NCBI RefSeq assembly: GCF_901538355.1
Contig: NZ_LR593887.1
Location: 62,001-126,000, forward strand
DNA: 64,000 bases
Reading direction: 5' to 3'
Origin: Tuwongella immobilis
Lineage (GTDB): Bacteria > Planctomycetota > Planctomycetia > Gemmatales > Gemmataceae
Of the stretch, positions 8,136 to 16,723 are shown piece by piece. A program made the position numbers and the translations under genes. Below the pieces are notes generated by a model. The model was given only the letters and a program-made list of their open reading frames with translations. It was not told the DNA's origin and ran no database searches. Within the stretch, counting starts at the first letter, position 1; every line of letters starts with the position of its first letter.

Positions 8136-9521
8136 ATGAATGCTCCGTTACAAGTCTCAACGCCGAGTGTGGTGAATCCGACGATCTTGCCTGCCATGTC
8201 CGAAGTGCGGACACCGCGGATCGCTCGGATTACCGGACGCTTATTGATTGCGTTCTTCCTGATCACGCCGATCATTCTGATCTTCGTTCCGTGGGTGCAA
8301 ACCATCCAGGCACGCGGGCGGGTGATTGCGTGGTTACCCACCGAACGGGAACAACCCGTCACGGCTCGCGTCTCCGGCCAGATTCGAAAATGGCACGTTA
8401 CGGAGACAGATCGAGTAAATGCCGGTGACCCGATTGTCGATATAGACGATACAGACGTTGAACTCGGCAGCCGATTAGCCGCTCAACGCGAATTTTTGCT
8501 CAACCGGAAGCTGGCTGTTACCAAGCAGTTGGAAGAACAATCGGATGTAGCCGCTTCGCAGACATCAGCCCGAGATGCGGCGGTTCGGGCGGCCCAAGCC
8601 TCGATGCAGGCCAGCGAACAATCGGTGCTGACCACCAAGGCATCGCTGCGAGCGGCGGAAGCGGTCGTCGCCTACGAAAGTGTCCGCTATAAGACGTTCG
8701 ATGAACTGTTGAAGAATCCCAAGGGTGGCTTGGAATCGGAACTGAATGTTCGTTCCGCATTTGCGACCCTGCGACGAGCCGAAGAAGATGTCGCGCGGTT
8801 GACCGAGGAAGTGAAGCGGGCCGAAGCGGGCGTCAAGCAAGCCTACGCCGCGTTTCGCAAGGCGGAAGCAGACGGGGCGGCATCGATCGCCACCGCGAAT
8901 GCGAACCTGGCCCGAACCGAACAAGACCTCAACGCCATTGAACGGGAATTGCAAGACATCGAGAATCGGATCGAACGCTACAAAGCGCGACTGCTGACCG
9001 CCCCGTGCGATGGCACCGTGCTGCGAATCGAACCGGATGCCTCGCAAGTGGGGCAGTATGTCAAAGAAGGCCAAGTGGTTTGCGTGATTGTGCCCGATAC
9101 CGCCACTCCCGTGGTGGAATTGTTTGTGAGCGGGGTGGATGCCCCGTTAGTTCCGCCGGAAAGCTCCACGGATGACTGGCCGCATGTGCGGTTGCAGTTC
9201 GAGGGGTGGCCGGCGGTTCAGTTTTCCGGGTACCCGCAAATGTCGATTGGAACTTTCGGCGGTCGAGTGTTTCGAATGGATCCGACGAATGTGCAGAATC
9301 AGTTCCGCATCTTGGTCAAACCGGATCAACTGTACGAACGAGATGATTGGCCCGATTCGATGTTCCTGCGACAAGGGAACGCGGCGATGGGATACATCCA
9401 ACTTCGCAGCGTGCCGTTGGGTTGGGAACTGTGGCGGCGGATGAACGGCTTCCCGGCGATGACTCCTCCGAAGGAATACAACAAGTCGGAGAAGGTGAAA
9501 CCGCCCAAACTGAAGGTGTAA
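8136..9521 (+). CDS. HlyD-type periplasmic adaptor (membrane fusion protein)
   Basis: The 461-residue protein has one N-terminal membrane span (about 34-53), the split lipoyl motif (VTARVSGQIRKWHVTETDRVNAGDPIVDID, 76-104) and a long helical hairpin (about 115-290, Ala/Glu/Arg-rich). The second lipoyl half contains LTAPCDGTVLRIEPDASQVG, and a beta-barrel C-terminus follows. This is the standard plan of adaptors linking an inner-membrane exporter to a TolC-type channel. It starts 28 bp after the exporter stop and ends 2 bp before the channel gene. A later ATG (8196) is possible, but 8136 keeps a normal spacing. Confidence 0.9.
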   Translation: MNAPLQVSTPSVVNPTILPAMSEVRTPRIARITGRLLIAFFLITPIILIFVPWVQTIQARGRVIAWLPTEREQPVTARVSGQIRKWHVTETDRVNAGDPIVDIDDTDVELGSRLAAQREFLLNRKLAVTKQLEEQSDVAASQTSARDAAVRAAQASMQASEQSVLTTKASLRAAEAVVAYESVRYKTFDELLKNPKGGLESELNVRSAFATLRRAEEDVARLTEEVKRAEAGVKQAYAAFRKAEADGAASIATANANLARTEQDLNAIERELQDIENRIERYKARLLTAPCDGTVLRIEPDASQVGQYVKEGQVVCVIVPDTATPVVELFVSGVDAPLVPPESSTDDWPHVRLQFEGWPAVQFSGYPQMSIGTFGGRVFRMDPTNVQNQFRILVKPDQLYERDDWPDSMFLRQGNAAMGYIQLRSVPLGWELWRRMNGFPAMTPPKEYNKSEKVKPPKLKV

Positions 9522-9523
9522 CC

Positions 9524-11227
9524 ATGAAGCGATGGACATGGACGTCCTGGCTACTCGGCATCAGCATGGGGTGCGGTCTGGCTCACGCCCAAGAGCCGGC
9601 CGCGTTGGCCCCCCCGATGTCGGGGGGAGCGAATCCTCCCAATGGGGCTGCCCAACCGAATCCGGTTCCGACTCCGCTGGGAATGCCCCGTCCGTTGGGG
9701 CAACCCGGTGCCGTTCCGCCGAATGGAGCGCTGCCTCCGGGCTTCCCCCAACCGGGTGGATTACCCCAACCGGTGATCCCGCCCCGAATCGGGATGCCGA
9801 ATTTCGCTCCGAATCCACGTCCACTACCCGAGCTTCCCGCGCCCGTGGCGGCACTGCCGCTGCGGGGGACGGAATACAGTCTCACCGACGGTCCGTTGGA
9901 TCTCGGCGAAGTTCTCAACTCCGTCGAACAATCTTACCCCACGCTATTGGCCGTCCTGCAAGAGCGAGCTGTGGCCGATGGCCGTCGCCTCTCGGCGATG
10001 GGGGCATTCGACACCAATCTGAAGGCGAATTCCTTGAATGTTCCTGCGGGAACGTATGAGAACAATCGCTTCGCCGTTGGGGTCGATCAAGCCTTCATGA
10101 ATAGCGGGGTCACCACCTTCGCTGGCTATCGCGGCGGATATGGCGACTTCCAGACCTATTATCTGGACCGCAAAACCGCATTGGGTGGCGAATTGAAAGC
10201 GGGCGTGTTGGTGCCGTTGCTAAAAGACAATGACATCGACAAACGCCGAGCGACGCTGTTCAAGGCCGATATCGATCGGGCATTGGTCGAACCATCGATC
10301 GAACGCCAACGATTGGATCTGCAACGGGCTGCCGCTCGCGCCTACTGGTTCTGGGTGGCGGCGGGCATCCGCGTCCGAATCGCCAAGGAACTCTACCAGC
10401 TTGCCCTGGAGCGAGATTCGCAATTGGCGGATCGCGTGGCTCGGGGCGCTCAGGCGGAAATCGAACGGGTTGACAATCAGCAGAATGTCGCGGCACGGGC
10501 GAGTCTGTTGGCCCAAGCCGAACAAGTGTTTCAGCAAGCGGCCATTGATTTGTCGCTGTTCCTTCGAGATTCGGCGGGTCGTGCGTTGATTCCGGCGGCG
10601 AGTCGGTTGCCGAAGATTGCCACGCCGCAACCGCTGCAGGGGGATCAGCTCGATCAGGCGATTCAACTCGCGTACCGATTGCGGCCCGAATTGGTGCGAC
10701 TGCGGTTGCAGCGAGACAAACTGCGGGTCGATTTGCGGCTCGCGGAAAATCAGATGCTCCCCGGTTTGAATCTCTACCTGACCGGCTCGCAGGATATGGG
10801 CTCTGGCAAGAGTTCGACCAGTGGTCCGAACGGTCTCGATCGCTCCGCGCTGGATACCGGGGTGGAGTTCTCCGTGCCGGTGCAACGACGCGAAGCCCGT
10901 GGGCAGATTATCTCCATCAATGCCCAGCTGGCGCAACTCAACCAACAGGAGCGACTTGCGATTGATGCCATTCGTGCCGAGGTGCAAAATTCGTGGACGT
11001 CGCTGGATCGCATCTACGAAGCCTGGCGGCAGACTAAGGCGCGGGTTGATTTGGCTCGCACGGTTGCCGAAGCGGAGCGGGAGCAGTTTCGACTCGGTCG
11101 ATCGACGATTCTAACCGTCACGCTGCGAGAGCAAGCCGCGTTCGATGCCGAGGTGAGTCTGATTCTGGCGGCGGCGGATTACTTCCGTTCGCTGGCCGAC
11201 TATCGGGCCGCGCTCGGAGTGCGCTAA
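9524..11227 (+). CDS. TolC-family outer membrane efflux protein
   Basis: The 567-residue protein has a signal peptide (1-22, MKRWTWTSWLLGISMGCGLA then HAQ) and an unusual Pro/Gly/Asn-rich segment (about 25-110). The OEP fold then shows two long alpha-helical repeats. LGEVLNSVEQSYPTLLAVLQ and AIQLAYRLRPELVRLRLQRD mark the two pseudo-repeats, and YRAALGVR ends the second. It should trimerise into the outer-membrane channel of the system. It starts 2 bp after the adaptor gene, so all three are co-transcribed. The Pro-rich extension is longer than usual for TolC proteins. Confidence 0.9.
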   Translation: MKRWTWTSWLLGISMGCGLAHAQEPAALAPPMSGGANPPNGAAQPNPVPTPLGMPRPLGQPGAVPPNGALPPGFPQPGGLPQPVIPPRIGMPNFAPNPRPLPELPAPVAALPLRGTEYSLTDGPLDLGEVLNSVEQSYPTLLAVLQERAVADGRRLSAMGAFDTNLKANSLNVPAGTYENNRFAVGVDQAFMNSGVTTFAGYRGGYGDFQTYYLDRKTALGGELKAGVLVPLLKDNDIDKRRATLFKADIDRALVEPSIERQRLDLQRAAARAYWFWVAAGIRVRIAKELYQLALERDSQLADRVARGAQAEIERVDNQQNVAARASLLAQAEQVFQQAAIDLSLFLRDSAGRALIPAASRLPKIATPQPLQGDQLDQAIQLAYRLRPELVRLRLQRDKLRVDLRLAENQMLPGLNLYLTGSQDMGSGKSSTSGPNGLDRSALDTGVEFSVPVQRREARGQIISINAQLAQLNQQERLAIDAIRAEVQNSWTSLDRIYEAWRQTKARVDLARTVAEAEREQFRLGRSTILTVTLREQAAFDAEVSLILAAADYFRSLADYRAALGVR

Positions 11228-11297
11228 CGAGTGCGCGAACGGGGGCGCTCCCGGCGACGCTACAGGGGGGACGATCGGCCGAATTCCTGACGATTTT

Positions 11298-11351
11298 GCC
11301 AAAGTCCAATCGGTTTCTGCGTTTCGTGCGCAAAATCGGTTGGGCTTTGGC
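11298..11351 (+). terminator. Long hairpin terminator after the exporter operon
   Basis: The arms 11298-11321 (GCCAAAGTCCAATCGGTTTC then TGCG) and 11329-11351 (CGCAAAATCGGTTGGGCTTT then GGC) pair over about 22 bp, with G-U wobbles and one bulged C. The 3' side is followed by GTTTCCATT, only weakly T-rich. Its place 70 bp after the TolC stop fits an operon terminator. Confidence 0.6.
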
Positions 11352-11411
11352 GTTTCCATTCCGAATAATCGATTATCCGCTCGCCCGCGGATAGATCCGG
11401 GAGGATGCACC

Positions 11412-12254
11412 ATGCGACGACGATCGATTCGGAATCTCTTCATCGGCTCCGTGAGTATCGTTCTGCTGAGTGGAACGTCGGTCTTTGGGCAAATCGTGCC
11501 CAATCGCCTGTTTCAACAACAGGGACTCAGCACCGTTCTGAATACCAGCCCACAATATGTGCCATCCACCGGAACGGGCTACCGACCTGCCGTGGTGCCG
11601 GGCTATCCGTCGGGCTATCGTCCGCCGTTTGTTCCGGGTTCGCCGACGGGGAAGCCGGGCTATCGTCCGCCAGGGGTGTGGGGCGGCGGGGGCGGTTTCT
11701 ATCCGGGTGTGGTGCCGGGGTGGGGGTGGTATGGTGCGGGATTCGGTGGTCAGACGAATATCATTGGCCCGACGGTGATTATTCAGGGGGGCGATGTCGG
11801 GGGCGGATCGGGGACGCTGAATCGACCGGCGTCGATCTTCCAAGACAATTCCTGGCGCACCGAAATGGCCCGAATCCAGAATTCGGTTGAGCGTGCGAAT
11901 GCGGCTCCGACTCCGGTCACGCCATCGCAACCGGCACCGGAACCGATCGTTCGCCCGACCAAAGCCAGCATTGTGCTGAATGTGCCGGATGGTGCCGAAG
12001 TCTATCTCGAAGGGCAATTGATGAAGGGGCAAACCGGCCCGGTACGGCGGTATGCCACACCGGAACTCCAGCCGGGCAAACCATATGTCTATGCGGTGGT
12101 GGTCGTTTGGCAGGAAGGCGAGCGCACGATTCGTCGAGAGCGGGAGATTCCGATTGAAGCGGGCGATCAAGTTCGCTTGACGTTTCAAGTGATCAATGAT
12201 TCGCCCATGGAACCGGAATCGGCCCCACTGCCTGCCCCGACTCGGATGCGGTGA
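11412..12254 (+). CDS. Secreted protein with TIGR03000-type domain
   Basis: The 280-residue protein has a signal peptide (1-26, ending SVFG), then a Gly/Pro/Tyr-rich repeat region (about 45-135, GYRP and PGY motifs). The C-terminal domain (about 185-265) carries the pattern KASIVLNVPDGAEVYLEGQL, RRYATPELQPGKPYVYAVVV and IPIEAGDQVRLTF. This matches TIGR03000, an uncharacterised beta-rich domain of planctomycetes. It is likely exported. It lies right after the exporter operon but beyond a strong hairpin, so it probably has its own promoter. The start at 11412 is the ATG that yields the signal peptide (GGAGG lies just upstream). Confidence 0.8.
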   Translation: MRRRSIRNLFIGSVSIVLLSGTSVFGQIVPNRLFQQQGLSTVLNTSPQYVPSTGTGYRPAVVPGYPSGYRPPFVPGSPTGKPGYRPPGVWGGGGGFYPGVVPGWGWYGAGFGGQTNIIGPTVIIQGGDVGGGSGTLNRPASIFQDNSWRTEMARIQNSVERANAAPTPVTPSQPAPEPIVRPTKASIVLNVPDGAEVYLEGQLMKGQTGPVRRYATPELQPGKPYVYAVVVVWQEGERTIRREREIPIEAGDQVRLTFQVINDSPMEPESAPLPAPTRMR

Positions 12255-12303
12255 GGCATCACAAGTCGGAGCTGATGGCCGGTGATCCGACTCGAAGCCA
12301 ATG

Positions 12304-12349
12304 TCGGCCAGAAGTGTTGGCCGACTGTCGGCCCGTGGCATTGGCCGAC
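12304..12349. terminator. Paired hairpins between convergent genes
   Basis: TCGGCCA (12304-12310) pairs with TGGCCGA (12318-12324), and GTCGGCC (12327-12333) with GGCCGAC (12343-12349). The units can also pair crosswise. They lie between the ends of two converging genes (12254 and 12360), which suggests a two-way terminator. No T-tract follows. Confidence 0.45.
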
Positions 12350-12359
12350 TGCGGTGCGG

Positions 12360-13028
12360 TCAGTTGGGACTAAAGGTGGGCGGAAACGGGCGATCCGATT
12401 TGGGGGTGAGGATGTCGAGCAGCATCCGTCCCCGCAGCAGCACATCCGTTTGTTCAAGCAGTGCTTGTTTCATCAGCAGTGGAATCGGCAGCGCGAACGC
12501 CAGAATATCCAGCAGCGTTCCCAGTGCCATCTCACCATCAAACATGGCTTCGAGTTGTTCCCGAGAGGCTTCGTTGCCTTGGAATCGCGGCATCACGGTT
12601 TCCCGCAATTTGCTGCGCATCTTCTGCCCGTGAGTTGGCTCGGGCATGATTCCATCTGCGATGAGATCGACACGTGCCGTTCGGTAGAGTCGATCGGTGG
12701 TGATTTCTTCCAGAATGCGGATGCGGCTGATCCCGCGTAAGAGTAGGTTATACCGTCCATCCGGGAGTTTCTGATCGACGATGACTTCCCCCAAGCAAGC
12801 GATTGCTTCGATGGGGGGGCGATCATCATAGGTTGGTTCCCAGCCTGGTTTGAGCAGGACCAGGGCAATCAGACGATCATCGGTGAGACAGTCGGCCATC
12901 AGTTGACGATATCGGGGTTCAAAAATGTGCAACGGTTGAACCCCATGGGGGAACATCACCAGACTCGGCAACGGGAATAACCGAGCCAGTCCAGAGAAGT
13001 TCGCCAATGCCGAAGAGTCATCGTTCAC
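12360..13028 (-). CDS. LON substrate-binding-domain protein (stand-alone Lon N domain)
   Basis: The 222-residue protein carries the Lon N-terminal (PUA-like) domain from about residue 15 to 200: LARLFPLPSLVMFPHGVQPL, HIFEPRYRQLMADCL, ALVLLKPGWE, GEVIVDQKLPDGRYNLLLRG and RIRILEE. There is no AAA+ or Ser-Lys protease domain, so it is not Lon itself. Stand-alone members are common in bacteria and are thought to bind protein substrates; their exact role is unknown. Its ATG overlaps the stop of the DUF309 gene (ATGA, 13025-13028), so the two are coupled. Confidence 0.85.
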   Translation of the reverse strand: MNDDSSALANFSGLARLFPLPSLVMFPHGVQPLHIFEPRYRQLMADCLTDDRLIALVLLKPGWEPTYDDRPPIEAIACLGEVIVDQKLPDGRYNLLLRGISRIRILEEITTDRLYRTARVDLIADGIMPEPTHGQKMRSKLRETVMPRFQGNEASREQLEAMFDGEMALGTLLDILAFALPIPLLMKQALLEQTDVLLRGRMLLDILTPKSDRPFPPTFSPN

Positions 13029-13477
13029 AGTGGTTCATCCATAGGTCGTTCGGGTTCCGGATCGCAGCTTGGGCCATTTGGCCAAGTGGTCGGCGGTGGT
13101 TGCAGCGCAATCCGGGGGAGCGGGCAGGTCGGGCCAGTCGCGAAACCCCACGATGATTCAGTCGCCAACCATGGGGCGAGGCATTGCTCCATGGCTTGCC
13201 AGAATGCCCCAATGTCGAGTCCCCAGTACGGAGATTCATAGCGGAGCATGTAGGCTCGAGCGGATTGGTAGAGTCGGGCGCATCCCGCGCGGTTTCCTCT
13301 ATTGGCATGGTAGATGGCGACTGCGGCCTGAATCAACCCTTGCACGAATCGGCGCGGTTCCGCAGGGCAATCTCGCCAAAGTTCTTCCCAAATTTCATGT
13401 GCTTCAAAAAATTCGCCCCGATTAAATTCCAGGATTCCGCGTAAGTAGCGGGCATCGTATTCCTCTGGAGTGGTCAT
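13025..13477 (-). CDS. DUF309-family protein
   Basis: The 150-residue protein has the DUF309 helical core: RYLRGILEFNRGEFFEAHEI, WEELWRDCP, RRFVQGLIQAAVAIYHANRG. The FEAHE.WE and QGLIQ.A.A motifs are diagnostic. The C-terminal 40 residues are Pro-rich and lie outside the domain. The start at 13477 is chosen because AGGA lies about 9 nt upstream; an ATG at 13510 has no ribosome-binding site. The function of DUF309 is not known. It is the first gene of a two-gene unit with the LON-domain gene and diverges from a GspF gene 78 bp away. Confidence 0.85.
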   Translation of the reverse strand: MTTPEEYDARYLRGILEFNRGEFFEAHEIWEELWRDCPAEPRRFVQGLIQAAVAIYHANRGNRAGCARLYQSARAYMLRYESPYWGLDIGAFWQAMEQCLAPWLATESSWGFATGPTCPLPRIALQPPPTTWPNGPSCDPEPERPMDEPL

Positions 13478-13555
13478 TCGATTATCCTGTACGGTGTCAA
13501 GCTCAGTCATGCGGGTCGGCAACGCGGGGTAGGTTCCGCTCAGGAGTTCGCCGCT

Positions 13556-14593
13556 ATGGGAGTTTCGTCGATTGCATCCTTGTCGGCCGTGCAACAATGG
13601 TGCCGTGCCTTCCGTCATGGCTTGGGAGCCGGCGTTTCGTTGACCCGAATCCTCTCCCAACAGGCCGAGAAAGGTCCGGCCAAGTTGCGACCCATCGCCG
13701 CACGATTACTCCCGCGCATTGATGCCGGAGAATCGTTGACCGATGCCTTGGCGCCGGAAAAACAGGCGTTCCCACCCATGTTCTTGGATTTAATCTCCAT
13801 TGGCGAGCAAACCGGCCATTTGCCCGAAATCGCACGCGAATTGGAAGAATATTTCCAATTGCAGGTCCAACTCCGACGCAACTTCTACCAGAAAATCACC
13901 TGGCCCGTCTTCCAATTTGTCGCCGCAATTGGCATCATCGCGGGGCTTTATGTCATTCTTGGAATTATCGCGGAGTCGAACCAAAGTCAACCCATGGATC
14001 CGCTCGGCCTGGGGGTGACCGGAATTCCCGGAGCGATTCTCTTCCTCAGCTTCGTCGGCGGGGGAATCGCGGCGCTGGTGGCGGGCTATTGGCTGTTGAC
14101 GCGCGGCATGCGCGGGCGAGTCTGGTTGGAGCAAACGCTGTTGCGCATCCCCGGAGTTGGGCCGTGCCTGGAAGCCATTGCCCTGCAACGCTTTTGCCTG
14201 GCGATGCATCTGACGCTGAACACGGGCATTCGCGTCGATCAAGCCTTGCGACGATCGTTGCGGGCATCGGGCAACGCGGTGTTCCAATCGCAGGAAGAGA
14301 CATTGGCCAAGGGCGTCCGAAAGGGCAATCCCCTCACCAAAGTGTTGAGTAAAGCGGCGGGATTTCCTCCCGAGTTTGTCGATATTGTCCAGGTGGGCGA
14401 AGAGTCGGGCGATCTCCCTGAGGTGTTGCAACGACAATCCGAGCATTATCGGGAAGAAGCAACCCGACGGTTGACCGGCCTGACGCAGTCGGCGAGCTTC
14501 GGCGTCTGGTTGTTTGTCGCCATTTTGATGATCGTGGCAATCTTCCGGATGGCGAATCTGTATCTGGGGGCATTGGGGCAATTCGCGGGATGA
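13556..14593 (+). CDS. Type II secretion/type IV pilus platform protein (GspF/PilC family)
   Basis: The 345-residue protein contains the duplicated T2SSF domain. The first repeat (about 15-135) has FRHGLGAGVSLTRILSQ and SIGEQTGHLPEIARELEEYF. The second (about 210-330) has LTLNTGIRVDQALRRSL and VGEESGDLPEVLQRQSEHY. The repeats are separated and followed by membrane segments (about 118-142, 157-185, 315-335). Family members are inner-membrane platforms for type II secretion or pilus assembly. No ATPase, pseudopilin or secretin gene is nearby, so partners must be encoded elsewhere. Confidence 0.85.
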   Translation: MGVSSIASLSAVQQWCRAFRHGLGAGVSLTRILSQQAEKGPAKLRPIAARLLPRIDAGESLTDALAPEKQAFPPMFLDLISIGEQTGHLPEIARELEEYFQLQVQLRRNFYQKITWPVFQFVAAIGIIAGLYVILGIIAESNQSQPMDPLGLGVTGIPGAILFLSFVGGGIAALVAGYWLLTRGMRGRVWLEQTLLRIPGVGPCLEAIALQRFCLAMHLTLNTGIRVDQALRRSLRASGNAVFQSQEETLAKGVRKGNPLTKVLSKAAGFPPEFVDIVQVGEESGDLPEVLQRQSEHYREEATRRLTGLTQSASFGVWLFVAILMIVAIFRMANLYLGALGQFAG

Positions 14594-14722
14594 CCGCCGA
14601 ACCTGCGATGATGTCGCGGATGGAATCCGACCAACTGATGAACATGCCGAGGAATTTCCGACAGCGAGCGCGGATCGTCTCCGCGGCAGGTTGGATTCCA
14701 TCGGATGAAAGGAACGCCAATC

Positions 14723-15364
14723 ATGGGCAAAATCTTCGCTAATTTGATCGATTTTATGGAGAGCGAAGAGTGGCGGTATGAAATCCTCGAAGGCGAGAAC
14801 ACGCTGCGATTTCATGTGAAAGTGAAATCCGGTCGGCTGACCTGCTACGCCGAAGCATTCGAGGAACAATGCTGGGTGCTGATTCATTCGTATCTGCCGG
14901 TCAACGCTTCGGAAGAACGCCGGTCTCGCGTCATGGAATTCATCACGCGGGCCAACTGGGGCATGCGCATTGGCAACTTCGAGTTGGATCTCAGCGATGG
15001 CGAAATTCGCTACAAGACCAGCATCGATGTCGAAGGGGGCAATCTCGTCAACAAGATGATTGACAATCTGCTCCAGGCCAATCTTTCGACCATGGATCGG
15101 TACTACAATGGTCTGATGGAGTGTATCTATTCCGATAAATCGCCCGAGTCGATCATCCGCGCCATCGAAGGGACCAACTCCGCGAATCGGCCGCGCAGCG
15201 ATGGTGCGAAAACCGAAGACGATGACGACGATGATTCGGATGAACTGTTCAGCGATTCTGGGGATATGCCATTCCTCGAACGCGAATTGGATACCGACGA
15301 CGACGATGAGGATGACGATGAAGACGATTCCGAAGCGGGGGAAAGCGGACGGGAGCGTTCGTAA
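14723..15364 (+). CDS. YbjN-domain protein with long acidic tail
   Basis: The 213-residue protein has a YbjN-like (type III secretion chaperone-like) domain over residues about 1-140: LRFHVKVKSGRLTCYAEAFE, WVLIHSYLPVNASEERRSRV and FITRANWGMRIGNFELDLSD. Residues 165-205 are almost entirely Asp and Glu in two blocks, an unusual extension. The ATG at 14723 is preferred over 14705 because AAAGGA sits about 10 nt upstream. YbjN proteins are often linked to stress adaptation, but the role here is open. Confidence 0.8.
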   Translation: MGKIFANLIDFMESEEWRYEILEGENTLRFHVKVKSGRLTCYAEAFEEQCWVLIHSYLPVNASEERRSRVMEFITRANWGMRIGNFELDLSDGEIRYKTSIDVEGGNLVNKMIDNLLQANLSTMDRYYNGLMECIYSDKSPESIIRAIEGTNSANRPRSDGAKTEDDDDDDSDELFSDSGDMPFLERELDTDDDDEDDDEDDSEAGESGRERS

Positions 15365-15535
15365 CTCCGCTCGCCCAATCGGGTTGGGAGATGGGTTGCG
15401 AATCGGATTGCACATGGTTTCGGGTGGGGGATTTCGGGAGTAGAAATCCTCCCGGTCAGGCGGGATGCCTACAATCGATGCAGGGGACACAGGCGTGATG
15501 CTCCCCGCGAGCGGCTTCGATTTCGAGAGGATCCC

Positions 15536-16723
15536 ATGGCACGTGATCGATCATTTGCGGATGATGACTTCCCGGAACCGCGTCCCCATCCGATTGCTCC
15601 CTGGGCGGCGGTCCTGGGGCCGAGTCTGTTGGTGCTCGCGGTGTTGGCCGGGCTGTTTTTCTTCGTCCGCACCAGCCGCGAACGCCCCAGCCTGATTCCC
15701 GACGCGCAATTGCGGGAAACCACCCCGCGCATTTCGTTCAACGATATTGAGAAAGCCCGAATCGCGCTCTTCAAGACCATCAAACCCAGCGTGGTCAATG
15801 TCGATACGCTCTTGGTCCAACGCACATTCAACTTCGGGGTCATCGAGCAGCAACAAGGCACCGGCTCCGGCTTCGTCTGGAATAAGCAGGGGCACATTGT
15901 CACGAACTTTCACGTGATTCAGGATGCAATCGTGAAGGATCGTCGGCTGACGGTGCGCGTCGTGATGGCCGATCGCAGCAAATGGAATGCCCGATTCGTG
16001 GCCGCGTCGCCGGATGTCGATTTGGCCGTGCTGCAAATCGATGCCCCCGAAGATCAGTTGGTTCCCATCAAAGTCGGTACCTCCCACGATCTTGAAGTCG
16101 GGCAAGATGTCTTTGCGGTGGGCAATCCGTTTGGTCAAAACCTGACGCTGACTACGGGGGTGATTAGCTCGACTGACCGCGAAATCCAATCCCCGACCGA
16201 TCGTCCGATTACCGGTGCCATCCAGACCGACGCCGCTCTGAATCCCGGCAACTCCGGTGGGCCGCTGTTGGATTGGGACGGTCGCCTGATCGGCGTGAAC
16301 ACGGCCATCACCACCACCACTGGCGGCAGTGTCGGCATCGGCTACGCCATTCCGGTGGACACCGTCAACGAGGTGGTGACTCGCCTCATCCGCGAAGGGC
16401 GAGACCCGCGCCCCACGCTTGGAATCGTTGCCCTGCGGGAACAACTCACCCGCGATCTGGGCATCGCCGAGGGGGTGATGATTCAGGAAGTCCGCCCGAA
16501 CAGCGCCGCCGAAGAAGCGGGACTCCAGGGGATTCGCAAAAATCCGTTCACGGGTGCGATTATTAAGGGCGACATCATCACCGCCATCAACAACGAAGCG
16601 GTGACATCGCTGCGCGATCTGCAAAAGGTGCTCGAAAAATTCAAAGTGGGTCAGAAAGTGACCATCACGATTCTTCGGGAAGGGCAAGAACTCACCGTCA
16701 CCGGAACACTCAAGGGATTGTGA
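15536..16723 (+). CDS. HtrA/DegP-like serine protease (S1C) with one PDZ domain
   Basis: The 395-residue protein has an N-terminal membrane anchor (about 24-44). The trypsin-like domain carries the triad His126 (TNFHVI), Asp162 (DVDLAVL) and Ser240 (NPGNSGGP). A single PDZ domain follows (about 295-390, GVMIQEVRPNSAAEEAGLQG, IIKGDIITAINN). It should degrade or refold damaged proteins at the periplasmic face. The layout is like DegS (anchor, protease, one PDZ). It ends 14 bp inside the converging phosphatase gene. Confidence 0.95.
   Translation: MARDRSFADDDFPEPRPHPIAPWAAVLGPSLLVLAVLAGLFFFVRTSRERPSLIPDAQLRETTPRISFNDIEKARIALFKTIKPSVVNVDTLLVQRTFNFGVIEQQQGTGSGFVWNKQGHIVTNFHVIQDAIVKDRRLTVRVVMADRSKWNARFVAASPDVDLAVLQIDAPEDQLVPIKVGTSHDLEVGQDVFAVGNPFGQNLTLTTGVISSTDREIQSPTDRPITGAIQTDAALNPGNSGGPLLDWDGRLIGVNTAITTTTGGSVGIGYAIPVDTVNEVVTRLIREGRDPRPTLGIVALREQLTRDLGIAEGVMIQEVRPNSAAEEAGLQGIRKNPFTGAIIKGDIITAINNEAVTSLRDLQKVLEKFKVGQKVTITILREGQELTVTGTLKGL

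Noticed and set aside
12360-13028. Calling the LON-domain protein Lon protease
   Set aside because: It has only the substrate-binding domain; the ATPase and Ser-Lys protease parts are absent.
13790-15490. 566-codon minus-strand reading frame
   Set aside because: It runs antisense across the GspF and YbjN-like genes, both well supported, and has no recognisable domain.
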